Source: Pseudomonadota bacterium | GTDB lineage: Bacteria; Desulfobacterota; Desulfovibrionia; Desulfovibrionales; Desulfomicrobiaceae | DNA: 64,000 nucleotides | Reading direction: 5' to 3' | Assembly (NCBI GenBank): GCA_018902545.1 | Contig: JAHIQM010000005.1 | Span: 1 to 64,000, forward strand | Part shown: positions 32,640 through 41,616 of the stretch, piece after piece | Layout: the number at the start of each line of letters is the position of its first letter | Position numbering within the stretch: the stretch's first letter is position 1 | Program-made: the position numbers and the translations under genes | The notes under the pieces: model-generated | The model's database searches: none | Told to the model about the DNA's origin: nothing | What the model saw: the letters and a program-made list of their open reading frames with translations, nothing else

Positions 32640-33943
32640 ATCCGGGCCACCGCCAGAAATACAACGTGCAGACTGGCCGCCAGCGTCACGAAAACCTGGC
32701 GTGCGCGCTCCCGGGTCAGGCCGGGGAAGCTGTAGCCGAGGTGTCCGTGGGGGCAGCGAGGCAGGCAATCTCCGCACAGGGAGCAGGTCAGGCCGGGTCG
32801 CCCTTTTTCCAGGTCCGCGCACGTCAGTGCGTTGTAACGGCACGCCTTGGCGCAGACCCCGCAGCGCGTGCAGCCACTGTCGATGCGCACGCGCCAGGGC
32901 AGCACCTTCCCGATCAGGTTGTTGACCAGACCGATGGGGCAGTAGGCCGTGCAATGGACCATGGTTCCGCTCCTGCGCGAGACAAGGGCCATGACCAGCA
33001 CCCCGATGATCCCGAAGGCGGCGGCTAGTCCCAGGGCCCAGGTCCAGGGGACGCCCAGCAGACGCAGGGCCAGAGGGATGAGCAGCGTGGCCGCGAGCAG
33101 TCCAACCCGCAGAGTCGGCGCCCAGGCGGGCAGGGGAGCGGGCCGTGTCGGCGCCAGGCGGGCCAGGCGGTCGTCCCAGGCCCCTATGTAGCACAGGTAG
33201 CTGCACCACGCCGGTCCGGTCAGCACAAGGGACACGCCGAGCAGGATGGGCATGAAGAAGCCTTCGCCCCTGAAGAGCGGCCCGGCCAGAATCAGGGCCG
33301 GGACAGGCAGGTGCAATTTCCCGGTCATCAGAAAAATGCTCCACCCGGCCAGACCCAGCAGAAGCTGGGCGAAGAACACGGCCGAAAAGAGGGTCCAGAT
33401 TCGGCCACGCACCTTGCCCCTGCTGTCGGTCAGCAGCCACCCGCTGACCATGGCCCCGTAGATGGCAAAAAGACATATCCAGAAAAATTCCGAACCGGGA
33501 AAGAAACGCTCTCCCAGAAGCAGGGGAAATGGCGTCTTGTCCACGACCGGCACCAGCACTGCGCCCACGAGCAGGGCGGTGGCGGTTCTGACCAGATCCG
33601 CGTCCGTCAGGGGCCCGAAGAGTTTTTTTCCGGTCCGTCCGAGCATAAGCAGCGCGGCGCCCAGATGGGCGAGGCAGACCGCGCCCAGGATCAGCGCCAG
33701 GCGCGCCCAGGGCAGGCCGAGATTGATCCGCCACGTCGCCAGTTCCATCCCGTGACCGGCCCACAGCAGTGCGCCCCCCAGAGCGGCCAGGACCAGGAGC
33801 GGCCTGGGCAAGAGGCGCGGAAAGAATGCGGCCGCAGCCGGGAGAAGGGCCGGGGCGGCGTCCCAGAGGGTGCCAAAACGCAGGAAATGCGCCGCCGTGG
33901 TCAGGCTGCACAGCACGATGAGGATGCGCAGGAGCACGGTCAT
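32636..33943 (-). CDS. Polytopic 4Fe-4S membrane protein (NapH/CcoG-like)
   Basis: 435 residues with about nine membrane segments. Cysteine motifs: AWCSYLCYIG (about 247-255), HCTAYCPIG (about 336-344), then two ferredoxin clusters, CTRCGVCAKACRYNAL and CSLCGDCLPRCPHG. This is the plan of NapH/CcoG-type quinol or electron-transfer proteins. The start overlaps the preceding iron-sulfur gene by 4 bp (33940-33943), so the two are coupled and probably pass electrons to each other. The donor and acceptor are not identifiable from sequence. Confidence 0.8.
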   Translation of the reverse strand: MTVLLRILIVLCSLTTAAHFLRFGTLWDAAPALLPAAAAFFPRLLPRPLLVLAALGGALLWAGHGMELATWRINLGLPWARLALILGAVCLAHLGAALLMLGRTGKKLFGPLTDADLVRTATALLVGAVLVPVVDKTPFPLLLGERFFPGSEFFWICLFAIYGAMVSGWLLTDSRGKVRGRIWTLFSAVFFAQLLLGLAGWSIFLMTGKLHLPVPALILAGPLFRGEGFFMPILLGVSLVLTGPAWCSYLCYIGAWDDRLARLAPTRPAPLPAWAPTLRVGLLAATLLIPLALRLLGVPWTWALGLAAAFGIIGVLVMALVSRRSGTMVHCTAYCPIGLVNNLIGKVLPWRVRIDSGCTRCGVCAKACRYNALTCADLEKGRPGLTCSLCGDCLPRCPHGHLGYSFPGLTRERARQVFVTLAASLHVVFLAVARI

Positions 33944-34563
33944 GGCCGCACCAGAGCATCGAACTTTTCCCGGCCCATGCTCTCGACGAGCTCTCCCAAA
34001 CGCAGGCCGGGCCGGTGGTGCTTCATGTACACATCAAGAACCTTGCCCAAAACATGAAGTGAGTCCTGCAGGCTGAAAAAACCAAGCTCATGTGCCAGAC
34101 GCGGGTGGCGTCCGAGTTTGCCGCCAAGAAGCACCCGGTATCCGGTCTCGTCCACACGCAGGGCCTTTTCGGGGCAGACCCTTGCGCAGGCCGCGCACCC
34201 CAGACAGCGCGAGGAGTCCAGATGGATGCTGTCTTTCAGATTCAGGGCCTTCTCCGCACAGACCGCGACACAGTGGCCGCAATCCGAACACCGCGCGGGT
34301 TCAATGCCGATGCGGGCGCAGGCGATGAGCCCGAAATCGGCGATATGCGGCTGGGAGCAGCCGTTGGGGCAGGAGGCCACGGCTACCCTGAACTGATGGT
34401 GATGACGGATGGGGCGGTTCATGCCGGCCAGAAACCGGGGCCAACCCGAACCGGCGAGCACGGCTTCGAGCTCGGCGCTCAGGTCCTGGCCGAGAACCGC
34501 GTGCTGGCACCGTGTCGCACCGCGGCAGACTTTGACGGTATGTGCGGGGAGTTGGTCTGTCAT
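33940..34563 (-). CDS. Sulfite/nitrite-reductase-like 4Fe-4S ferredoxin protein
   Basis: 207 residues from ATG 34563 (a TTG two codons upstream is possible). The first half has ASCPNGCSQPHIADFG, typical of the ferredoxin-like half-domain of sulfite/nitrite reductases, and the second half has two 4Fe-4S motifs, CSDCGHCVAVCAEKAL and CLGCAACARVCPEKAL. It is similar in layout to AsrC/DsrAB-related small proteins, but too short for a complete sirohaem enzyme. It overlaps the membrane iron-sulfur gene by 4 bp. An FNR/HcpR-type palindrome lies 36 bp upstream. Confidence 0.75.
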   Translation of the reverse strand: MTDQLPAHTVKVCRGATRCQHAVLGQDLSAELEAVLAGSGWPRFLAGMNRPIRHHHQFRVAVASCPNGCSQPHIADFGLIACARIGIEPARCSDCGHCVAVCAEKALNLKDSIHLDSSRCLGCAACARVCPEKALRVDETGYRVLLGGKLGRHPRLAHELGFFSLQDSLHVLGKVLDVYMKHHRPGLRLGELVESMGREKFDALVRP

Positions 34564-34586
34564 AAGCAACCCTGTGCCACAAAACG

Positions 34587-34624
34587 CGACGGGAATCCTT
34601 GACTTGCGTCAAAAATTCCCGTCG
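34587..34624. promoter_or_regulatory. Nested inverted repeat containing an FNR/HcpR-type box
   Basis: The outer arms CGACGGGAAT (34587-34596) and ATTCCCGTCG (34615-34624) are perfect complements. Inside is the palindrome TTGACTTGCGTCAA (34599-34612), matching the TTGAC-N4-GTCAA half-site layout of CRP/FNR-family regulators used by anaerobes. The element lies between the ends of two minus-strand genes, directly upstream of the iron-sulfur gene starting at 34563. The long outer stem followed by CGTTTTG on the minus strand could also terminate the upstream gene's message. Confidence 0.5.
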
Positions 34625-34666
34625 TGCGACATCGCAGCGATTTTTAAGGCAAATGAACGCTGTTCG

Positions 34667-35047
34667 TTACGCGATCTTGATGGTAAAGGGAATGACGTGC
34701 AGGCTTCGGGACACCTCCCGGGTCGAGCTCAGGGCCCAGGTGGCAGGCACCGCACTGACTTGTCCGGCCAGGGTCTGGGCCAGCTTGCCCACCGCCAGAA
34801 GCGGATGGCGCGTGAAAACCTGCGGGAGGCCGTAGGTCAGATTGCAGGCCAGGCACATGCCAGGACGCTGCATGAGGTGGAAGGCGAAGCGAAGCTCCTC
34901 GGGCCCCTGGCCTTCGAATCTGAGCCGGATGTCGTAAGCCCCTTCCTCCGCATCGCCGAACATGGCTTCGAAGAAGGCATCGGTGATGGTTGGGGGAAAA
35001 ATTTCGTCCAGGCTGGCCGGATTGAAAATCTGCTCGGCGTTGGTCAT
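34667..35047 (-). CDS. Conserved hypothetical protein, 126 aa
   Basis: 126 residues, preceded by AAGGAG at good spacing. The sequence (IRLRFEGQGPEELRFAFHLM, then GMCLACNLTYGLPQVF, then a strand-rich end) has a CxxC that could bind a metal. It looks like the conserved small protein of sulfate reducers that databases label 'pancreas/duodenum homeobox protein', a mis-propagated name without functional meaning. There is no signal peptide. It is divergently oriented to slyX. Confidence 0.7.
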   Translation of the reverse strand: MTNAEQIFNPASLDEIFPPTITDAFFEAMFGDAEEGAYDIRLRFEGQGPEELRFAFHLMQRPGMCLACNLTYGLPQVFTRHPLLAVGKLAQTLAGQVSAVPATWALSSTREVSRSLHVIPFTIKIA

Positions 35048-35173
35048 GATAGGCTCCTTGCATCCGACTTGTTCGCGGTGTTTTTTTCACGGCCGCTGAT
35101 TTCGGTCAAGAGCGGATATGCCCCGCAATCCGAGCCAAGCACGATCTTTTCAAACCGCCTCCGGGAGTCGCTT

Positions 35174-35371
35174 ATGCAAAAACGAATGGAAGATATTGAA
35201 ATAAAGTATATATATTTGCAAAAAACGGTTGATGATCTGAACGGGGTTGTCATAGAACAACAAAAGGAAATTCGGGAACTAAAGGCCCTGCTGATGCTTC
35301 TGGGCAAGAAACTCCAGGACGTTTCAGCCCTGCAGCCTTTCGATCCCGATGAAAAACCACCTCACTACTGA
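35174..35371 (+). CDS. slyX: SlyX-family coiled-coil protein
   Basis: 65 residues, MEDIEIKYIYLQKTVDDLN onward, with a long leucine-heptad helix and the family's C-terminal PP(H)Y ending (EKPPHY). SlyX proteins are small coiled coils of unknown function. The start ATG 35174 has GGAG 7 bases before it. The gene is more AT-rich than its neighbours. It is followed after 17 bp by the HDOD-kinase gene. Confidence 0.85.
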   Translation: MQKRMEDIEIKYIYLQKTVDDLNGVVIEQQKEIRELKALLMLLGKKLQDVSALQPFDPDEKPPHY

Positions 35372-35388
35372 TTGGCCGGAGTTTTCAC

Positions 35389-38124
35389 GTGGACACCGCT
35401 TATTCACATCACGAGCCTCCCAGGCCTGCGGGTAAAAACGTTCCCGCCGAGCGATCCATGCGTGCTATTTTGCAGCAGATTGAAGCGCTCCCCTCTCTTC
35501 CCGCTGTAGCCAACACCATCCTCGGTCACGTCCTGAATCAGGATTTCGACCACGCAAAGCTGGCCCGAGTCATCGAGACCGACCCGGCCTTGAGCCTCAA
35601 AGTCCTCGAACACGCCAACAGCGCGACCTACATCACCAGGGGGCAGGTGATTCAAGTGGAGCAGGGGCTGAACCGCCTTGGCAGCAAGGTGGTGCAGACC
35701 CTCATGCTGTCCATGCTCATCAAGGATTCGCTGATAAGGGGCGACAAAAAGGCCGAGGCGGTGCAGACCGCCCACTGGAAGCACAGCCTGGCCACGGCGG
35801 TCTTTGCATCCCTCATTGCGGCGAAGACCTATCCCGCCCTGTCCGGTGAGGCCTTCGGCGCGGGCATCATGCACGATATCGGCAGCCTTCTCCTGCAGTC
35901 GCATCACCAGGAGCTCTATGTTCAGGTTACGGAGCGCATGGAGGAATTGTACGAGCCAGTTCTGGAGGCTGAACAGGAAATCTTCAAGACCGACCACACC
36001 GCAGTGGGCCGCTTGATCGCCGAGAAGTGGAAGCTTCCCCCGGCCCTGACCGACGCCATCTGGCTGCACCACCATACGGCCACGTCTCTTGAAGCTTTCA
36101 AGGAAAATTCACGCCTTGTGGCCATCGTGGCCCTGGCCAACATCCTGGCGCACGCCACCCTCATGGATTCGCCACGGGTCATGGCCCGGGAGAAGCAACG
36201 GCAGATGGGCCTGCAGGAAGTGCTGGGCCTTGGCGAAAAGGACTTGCAGACGATCCTGACCGCCTTTGCACCGGCCTTCGCCGAACGGGCCGAACCCTTT
36301 GACCTGGACGGCGATCAGGTCACCCTTTTTCTTTCGTCCCTGCAAAAGGCCAATCAGCAGCTCATGCGCATGGGGCTCGATCTTGAGCAGGCCAACGGAC
36401 GCCTGGAGGACGCCAACCGCTTCACGAGCATGGGCTCCCTGGTCGGCCTGAAGATGAGCAAGGCCAGGACTGCGGAGGATATTTTTGAATCCTCGGCACT
36501 CTGCATGCACGAGAGCATCGGGGTACGCGGTGGGTTCGCATACTGGATCGTGCCGTCTGAGCGTATTCTGCAAGGCCTGGTCTGGAACGGCAACGGCAAC
36601 CGGCGCATGGTTTTCTACCCCCTGGACGACGACGGGCTGCCCGTTCTGGAGGGCGGGGCCACCTTGCCGGACAGCCTGAGAACCATCGTGCTGACGCACC
36701 TCGATCGCCATGAGGGCGCTTCGCTGATGGACCGGGAACTGCGCCTCAAACAGTTTTTCGTGATGCGCGGCTATTGCCTTTTTCCCCTGGTCGGCAATGA
36801 TTTCACCGGGGAAATCTGCGTCATGCGTTCAAATGACCGGCCGCCCAAGATGACGCCTCAGGAGTACATGGGCTATTCCCAGGTCTCTTGCGTGGCTTCG
36901 GCCTCGCTAGACAGGGTCCGCCTCTTCGACAACCTGCAGATTCGCGCCGACGAATTGTCTCTGGCCCTGTGGAAGAATCAGCAGATCAACCTGCAGCTCC
37001 TGCAGACCGAGCGTCTGGCGGCGGTGGGGCAACTTGCGGCCGGCGCGGCCCATGAGATCAACAACCCCCTGGCCATCATCTCCGCCCGCACCCAGCTGCT
37101 GGAAAACCGTGAGAACGACGAGAAGAAACGCCGCGACCTGCACCAGATCTCGGAACAGATCGAGCGCATCTCCGCCATCCTGCAGAGCCTCATGGGTTTC
37201 GCCCGGCCCAATGCGCCACAGGTCATCAAGCTCGATGTCAATTCCCTGCTGCTGAAGATCATCGGCCTCGTTGAATCCATCTTCCAGACACACCGCATCC
37301 CCATCGTCAAGAATCTGTCTGCGGAAATCCCGCTCATCCTGGCCGACGCCAACCAGTTGGAACAGGTCTTTCTCAACCTGGTCATCAACGCCCAGCACGC
37401 CATGGAAAACGAGGGCGGGGTGCTGACCGTGAGCTCCGCATTTTTGCCCGACGGCAAACGCATCAGCATTTCAGTCAAAGACACCGGTACCGGCATCGCA
37501 CCGGAAAATCTCACGCGCATCTTCGACCCCTTCTTTTCCACCAAGTCCGAAGGCAAGGGCACGGGACTGGGGCTGTCCACGGCCTACGGCATCGTCACCA
37601 ACCATTACGGTGAGATCAAGGTTGTCAGTGCGCCGGGCAATGGCACGGAGATGATTGTCATCCTGCCCGTGTCCACCCCCGTGACCCTTCCCGAAAAGCC
37701 CGCTGTGATTACGGCCACGAAATGCGCCATGCCTACGGCCAGTCGGGGCCACCGCATCCTGGTCGTCGACGACGAGCAGCACATTCGCGACATTCTGTCC
37801 GAGACCCTGCGCGACGCTGGCTATACCGTCGAGACGGCCCCCAATGGGGAGGAGGGCGTGCTCAAGCTGCGTTCCGGATCATTCGATCTGGTTCTGCTCG
37901 ACATCCGCATGCCCATCCATTCGGGCCTTGACGTGCTGAAGCTGCTGCGCCGCAACGGCGGCGGCCCACCCGTGGTGATCATCACGGGTCTGGCCTCCTC
38001 GGAGGAAATGGAAGAGGCCTTGCGTCTGGGCGCGGCCAAGTGTATACGCAAGCCCTTCCATTTGAAGACCCTGCTGTCCGACATTTCCGGTATTTTATGC
38101 CTGGACCATCCCGCAACCAACTAA
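35389..38124 (+). CDS. HDOD - GAF-like - histidine kinase - receiver hybrid protein
   Basis: 911 residues, starting with GTG. Domains in order: HDOD (about 25-225, LPSLPAVANTIL start), a linker and GAF-like region (about 340-530), dimerisation/phosphoacceptor domain with the H-box AAGAAHEINNPLAI (His about 554), ATPase domain with N-box QVFLNLVINAQHAM and G-boxes DTGTGIAP and GKGTGLGLS, and a receiver (about 783-900) with LLDIRMP (Asp about 837) and a KPF loop. HDOD domains act in signalling without the HD-GYP catalytic set. The combination suggests a self-contained signalling protein with no separate response regulator nearby. The MinD-like gene follows 12 bp downstream. Confidence 0.88.
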   Translation: MDTAYSHHEPPRPAGKNVPAERSMRAILQQIEALPSLPAVANTILGHVLNQDFDHAKLARVIETDPALSLKVLEHANSATYITRGQVIQVEQGLNRLGSKVVQTLMLSMLIKDSLIRGDKKAEAVQTAHWKHSLATAVFASLIAAKTYPALSGEAFGAGIMHDIGSLLLQSHHQELYVQVTERMEELYEPVLEAEQEIFKTDHTAVGRLIAEKWKLPPALTDAIWLHHHTATSLEAFKENSRLVAIVALANILAHATLMDSPRVMAREKQRQMGLQEVLGLGEKDLQTILTAFAPAFAERAEPFDLDGDQVTLFLSSLQKANQQLMRMGLDLEQANGRLEDANRFTSMGSLVGLKMSKARTAEDIFESSALCMHESIGVRGGFAYWIVPSERILQGLVWNGNGNRRMVFYPLDDDGLPVLEGGATLPDSLRTIVLTHLDRHEGASLMDRELRLKQFFVMRGYCLFPLVGNDFTGEICVMRSNDRPPKMTPQEYMGYSQVSCVASASLDRVRLFDNLQIRADELSLALWKNQQINLQLLQTERLAAVGQLAAGAAHEINNPLAIISARTQLLENRENDEKKRRDLHQISEQIERISAILQSLMGFARPNAPQVIKLDVNSLLLKIIGLVESIFQTHRIPIVKNLSAEIPLILADANQLEQVFLNLVINAQHAMENEGGVLTVSSAFLPDGKRISISVKDTGTGIAPENLTRIFDPFFSTKSEGKGTGLGLSTAYGIVTNHYGEIKVVSAPGNGTEMIVILPVSTPVTLPEKPAVITATKCAMPTASRGHRILVVDDEQHIRDILSETLRDAGYTVETAPNGEEGVLKLRSGSFDLVLLDIRMPIHSGLDVLKLLRRNGGGPPVVIITGLASSEEMEEALRLGAAKCIRKPFHLKTLLSDISGILCLDHPATN

Positions 38125-38136
38125 CCACCAGCTTCC

Positions 38137-39558
38137 ATGCAGCACTCTCAGGCACCATCAACCGTCAGGCCCCGCCACACCCGCATTCTGGCCTTGGCCA
38201 GTGGCAAGGGGGGGACGGGCAAAACCACGGTGGCCGTCAACCTGGCCCTGGCGCTCAACCGCGCCGGATACAAGGTTTGCCTGCTCGACGCGGATTTTGG
38301 ACTGTCCAACGCCGAGGTGCACCTCGGGCTACCTACGCCGCTGAACACGCTGGAGAATGTTCTTTTTGACTCCATGCCGCTGGAAGAATGCCTGGTCCCC
38401 GTGCGTCCCGGGTTCGACCTGCTCTCCGGCAGCAATGGCGTGGCGCGCATGGCCGAGCTGGATGTGGCCGCCCGCAAACGGCTGATCTCGGAATTCAGCG
38501 CCCTTTCCGGCTACGACTTTCTCATCCTCGACAACTCGCCCGGCATTTCCGCGCAGGTTGTCTCCCTGTGCCTGGCCACGCGCGAGATCATTCTGGTCGT
38601 CAATCCGGAGGCCAGCGCCCTGGTCGACGCCTACGCGCTGATCAAGGTCCTGAAGGAAAACGGGCTTTGGTGGCCGCCCCTGGTACTGGTCAACCGCAGC
38701 GAGTCCGGGGCGCAGGCCCGCCAGGTCTTCACCCGCTTTCAGGAGACGGTGCAGCAGTTTCTGGGCCTTAAGCCCCTTTTTCTGGGTGCCATTCCCCTGG
38801 ACGACGCGGCGCGCAAGATGTCGGCCATGGGAAAGCCCTTCGTGACCCTGCGCGACGATCTGCCCGCGAGCCAGGCCATCATGTCCATCGCCAAGATCCT
38901 GGCCGAGCGTCTGAACAAGGACTGGGCCAGGAACAAGCCCTCTGATTTTTTCGAAAACGTGGTGGTGCGCATGAAGCAGCGCCCTGACTTCGGTCTTGGC
39001 CGGATCGCCGTCAACTCCAGCGCCCCCACCGATGACGCGACCCAGACCGACGTGTACATGGAACTGGTGGCGGTTCTGGACAAGGCTTCAAGCCTCTGCG
39101 AAAAGCTGCTCGAAAATCCGGCTTACGCCTTTGTGCGGGACCGCTTCGGCCTGGTGCGCCTGGCCGTGGACAATTTCCTGCATCCCCTCGATCGCCTGCG
39201 CAAGCCTCGCGGGACGCTAAGGCCCCGCATCCTGGTGCTCAGCAATCACGAACAGATGCGGACCATGCTCAAAGAGATCGTGGGCGAGGTGGGTTACGAG
39301 GGAGAGGCCTTTGCCCCTGGGCGCGGGGATTTCCTCAAATTCCGGGACACCTGCAATCTGATTCTGGTGTCCTGTGATCGGCCCGAAGCCCTGATCCGCT
39401 CCTGCCTGCTGCAGATTCCTGAAGTGCCGCTTGTTCTTCTGACCGGGTTCGGCAGCTCCTCACTGGAAGCGGAGTTCCGCCACCGCACCGTGGCGGTGGT
39501 GCCAAGACCCTTTCACGTCAACGAGTTGCGCGTCATCCTGCAGTCCGCGCTTCGCTAG
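38137..39558 (+). CDS. MinD/FlhG-like ATPase with a C-terminal pseudo-receiver
   Basis: 473 residues. The deviant Walker A motif SGKGGTGKTT (22-31), the switch I region LLDADFGLSNAEVHLGL and switch II LDNSPGIS define a ParA/MinD-type P-loop ATPase of the FlhG/YlxH type (about residues 15-280), which positions flagella or other polar structures. After a linker, the last 120 residues (PRILVLSNHEQMRTMLKEI onward) resemble a CheY receiver, but the phosphorylatable Asp is replaced (LILVSCDRP) and Lys is Arg in RPF. Coupling to the HDOD-kinase gene upstream suggests both act in one pathway. Confidence 0.8.
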   Translation: MQHSQAPSTVRPRHTRILALASGKGGTGKTTVAVNLALALNRAGYKVCLLDADFGLSNAEVHLGLPTPLNTLENVLFDSMPLEECLVPVRPGFDLLSGSNGVARMAELDVAARKRLISEFSALSGYDFLILDNSPGISAQVVSLCLATREIILVVNPEASALVDAYALIKVLKENGLWWPPLVLVNRSESGAQARQVFTRFQETVQQFLGLKPLFLGAIPLDDAARKMSAMGKPFVTLRDDLPASQAIMSIAKILAERLNKDWARNKPSDFFENVVVRMKQRPDFGLGRIAVNSSAPTDDATQTDVYMELVAVLDKASSLCEKLLENPAYAFVRDRFGLVRLAVDNFLHPLDRLRKPRGTLRPRILVLSNHEQMRTMLKEIVGEVGYEGEAFAPGRGDFLKFRDTCNLILVSCDRPEALIRSCLLQIPEVPLVLLTGFGSSSLEAEFRHRTVAVVPRPFHVNELRVILQSALR

Positions 39559-39679
39559 ATGCCTATTTACAATCAAATGGCGCTGGCATAAGCAAATTTC
39601 CTTTCTTTCCCATTCTTTGGGAGCACTCATCATCCTGTGAAATCCGGCCGCGCGGATTTTGCAGCACTCGGGAATGCAT

Positions 39680-40981
39680 ATGCGTAGAGACATCGAACAT
39701 GTGGGTTGGGGAAAACTGACCTATGAAATCAGGGCGATAGTGGCCGTGGCTCAGGATCTTCGCAACCTGGGCCTTGAAATTATCTGGGAGAACATCGGCG
39801 ATCCCATCGAGAAGGGTGAGCAGGTGCCCGGCTGGATCAAGGAGATCATCGCCGGGTTGGTCATGGACAACAAATCCTACGGCTATTGCGCCACGCAAGG
39901 GGTGCTTGAGACCCGCGAGTTCGTGGCCCAGCTGGTCAATCAGCGTGGCAGCTATCAGGTCACGGCCGACGACATCATATTCTTCAATGGCCTGGGCGAC
40001 GCCGTGGCCAAGATTTTCGGCTTCCTGAAGCGCGAAGCCCGCGTCATCGGGCCCTCTCCGGCCTATTCCACCCATTCCTCGGCCGAGGCGGCGCATTCGG
40101 GATACGAGCACCTGACCTACGAGCTCGACCCGAACAACGGCTGGATGCCGGACTTGGTCGATCTTGAGAACAAGGTCCGCTACAATGACTCCATTGCCGG
40201 CATCCTGTTCATCAACCCCGACAATCCGACGGGCGCGGTCTATCCGTGCGAACTGATCGAAAAGATCGTGGACATCGCCCGGCGCTACAATATTTTTGTC
40301 CTGGCCGACGAGATCTACGCCAACATCGTCTACAGCGGCCACCCGACCTGCAGCCTGTCCGAGGTCATCGGCGAGGTTCCGGGCATGGCTCTGCGTGGCA
40401 TCTCCAAGGAATACCCCTGGCCCGGAGGCCGCTGCGGCTGGATTGAAGTCTACAACAAGGACAAGAATCCCGATTTCCGCGCCTACATCAGGAGCCTCCT
40501 GAACGCCAAGATGCTGGAAGTCTGTTCCACCAGCCTGCCCCAGCTGTCCATTCCGCCGGTCATGGGCGATCCGCGCTACAAGGCCCATCTGGACTCCCGG
40601 CGCCGGATGTTCGAGTTCCGTGCGCAGGAAGCATGGGACGCTTTTCAGGGCGTGGCCGGAGTGCGGGTCATCAAGCCTCAGGGCGCGTTCTACATGTCGG
40701 TCATGTTCGAGGACGGCGTTCTGAACGGCAAGCAGACCCTTGAAATAGAGAATCCGAAGGTCAAGGCGCACATCGAAGAGATCGTGCAGGGCGTGGAAGT
40801 GGACAAACGTTTCGTCTACTACCTCCTCGGCGCCACCGGCATCTGCGTGGTGCCGCTGACCGGTTTCTGCTGCAACCGCAAGGGTTTTAGGGTCACGCTG
40901 CTGGAAACCGACGACTTCAAAAGACTGAAGACCTGGCGGACCATTGTCGACGCCATAACTCATTACCTGGCTTCGGCCTGA
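39680..40981 (+). CDS. Pyridoxal-phosphate-dependent aminotransferase (class I/II)
   Basis: 433 residues from ATG 39680 with GGGA 7 bases ahead; in-frame ATG 39674 and TTG 39659 are alternatives. NPDNPTGAVYP and LADEIYANIVY are the PLP-binding motifs, and the Lys in GISKEYPWPGGRCGW is the Schiff-base lysine, followed by the substrate-carboxylate Arg. It belongs to the aspartate/alanine/aromatic aminotransferase group; the substrate is not evident. The next gene, a Nudix hydrolase, starts 5 bp after its stop. Confidence 0.88.
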   Translation: MRRDIEHVGWGKLTYEIRAIVAVAQDLRNLGLEIIWENIGDPIEKGEQVPGWIKEIIAGLVMDNKSYGYCATQGVLETREFVAQLVNQRGSYQVTADDIIFFNGLGDAVAKIFGFLKREARVIGPSPAYSTHSSAEAAHSGYEHLTYELDPNNGWMPDLVDLENKVRYNDSIAGILFINPDNPTGAVYPCELIEKIVDIARRYNIFVLADEIYANIVYSGHPTCSLSEVIGEVPGMALRGISKEYPWPGGRCGWIEVYNKDKNPDFRAYIRSLLNAKMLEVCSTSLPQLSIPPVMGDPRYKAHLDSRRRMFEFRAQEAWDAFQGVAGVRVIKPQGAFYMSVMFEDGVLNGKQTLEIENPKVKAHIEEIVQGVEVDKRFVYYLLGATGICVVPLTGFCCNRKGFRVTLLETDDFKRLKTWRTIVDAITHYLASA

Positions 40982-40985
40982 GCCC

Positions 40986-41615
40986 ATGAATGGTGACTCC
41001 AACCCGCGTTGGCTGGACTGGGCGCGGGAGATACAATCCCTGGCCCAGACAGGCCAGGCCTTCACAAAAAGTCATTACGACCGGATGAGTTTTGGCCGTT
41101 TGTCAGCCATTGCGGCTGAAATTCTTGCCGAACATTCCCAGCTCGAAGCCCAGGTGGCGCAGCGCGTCTTTTCCCTGGAGCCTGGCTACGCCACACCCAA
41201 GGTCGATGTCCGTGCCGCCGTGGTCCACCAGGGGCGTATCCTGCTGGTTCAGGAAACGGTCGATGGGAAGTGGGCCATGCCCGGCGGGTGGGCCGACGTG
41301 GGCGACCGGCCTTCGGAAACGGCCGAACGCGAGACCCTGGAAGAGAGCGGTTTTACGGTGCGGGCCACGAAGCTCATCGGTGCGTTCGACGCCAATCGGG
41401 GGCAGAAGGCGAACATGTTTTTTCATGCCGTGAAGCTGATCTTTCTTTGCGAACTGCTCGGAGGAAATGCCACCGAGAGCATGGAAACGCTGGCGGTGGA
41501 CTTTTTTGACCTCGACAGCCTGCCGCCCCTTTCAGAACAACGCACCAACCAGCGCCATCTGGAGGAAGTCCGCGCCCATCTGCGCGACCCCCTGCGACCG
41601 GCCGCCTTTGATTGA
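40986..41615 (+). CDS. Nudix hydrolase with N-terminal helper domain
   Basis: 209 residues. A helical N-terminal region (about 1-65) is of the type found in ADP-ribose/MutT-like Nudix proteins with a Nudix_N domain. The Nudix box lies at about 98-122 (GGWADVGDRPSE, RETLEESGF). The conserved first Glu of the box is Asp here; the catalytic RExxEE core is intact. It hydrolyses a nucleoside diphosphate linked to another moiety; the substrate is unknown. It is followed one base later by murI. Confidence 0.85.
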   Translation: MNGDSNPRWLDWAREIQSLAQTGQAFTKSHYDRMSFGRLSAIAAEILAEHSQLEAQVAQRVFSLEPGYATPKVDVRAAVVHQGRILLVQETVDGKWAMPGGWADVGDRPSETAERETLEESGFTVRATKLIGAFDANRGQKANMFFHAVKLIFLCELLGGNATESMETLAVDFFDLDSLPPLSEQRTNQRHLEEVRAHLRDPLRPAAFD

Positions 41616-41616
41616 T

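Noticed and set aside
31875-33959. 694-codon minus-strand frame across aroK and the membrane iron-sulfur gene
   Set aside because: A different frame on the same strand (32636-33943) has the membrane segments and cysteine motifs; this one is Pro/Arg/Gly-rich and crosses aroK.
39563-41065. 500-codon minus-strand frame opposite the aminotransferase
   Set aside because: The plus strand contains the PLP-lysine and other aminotransferase motifs.
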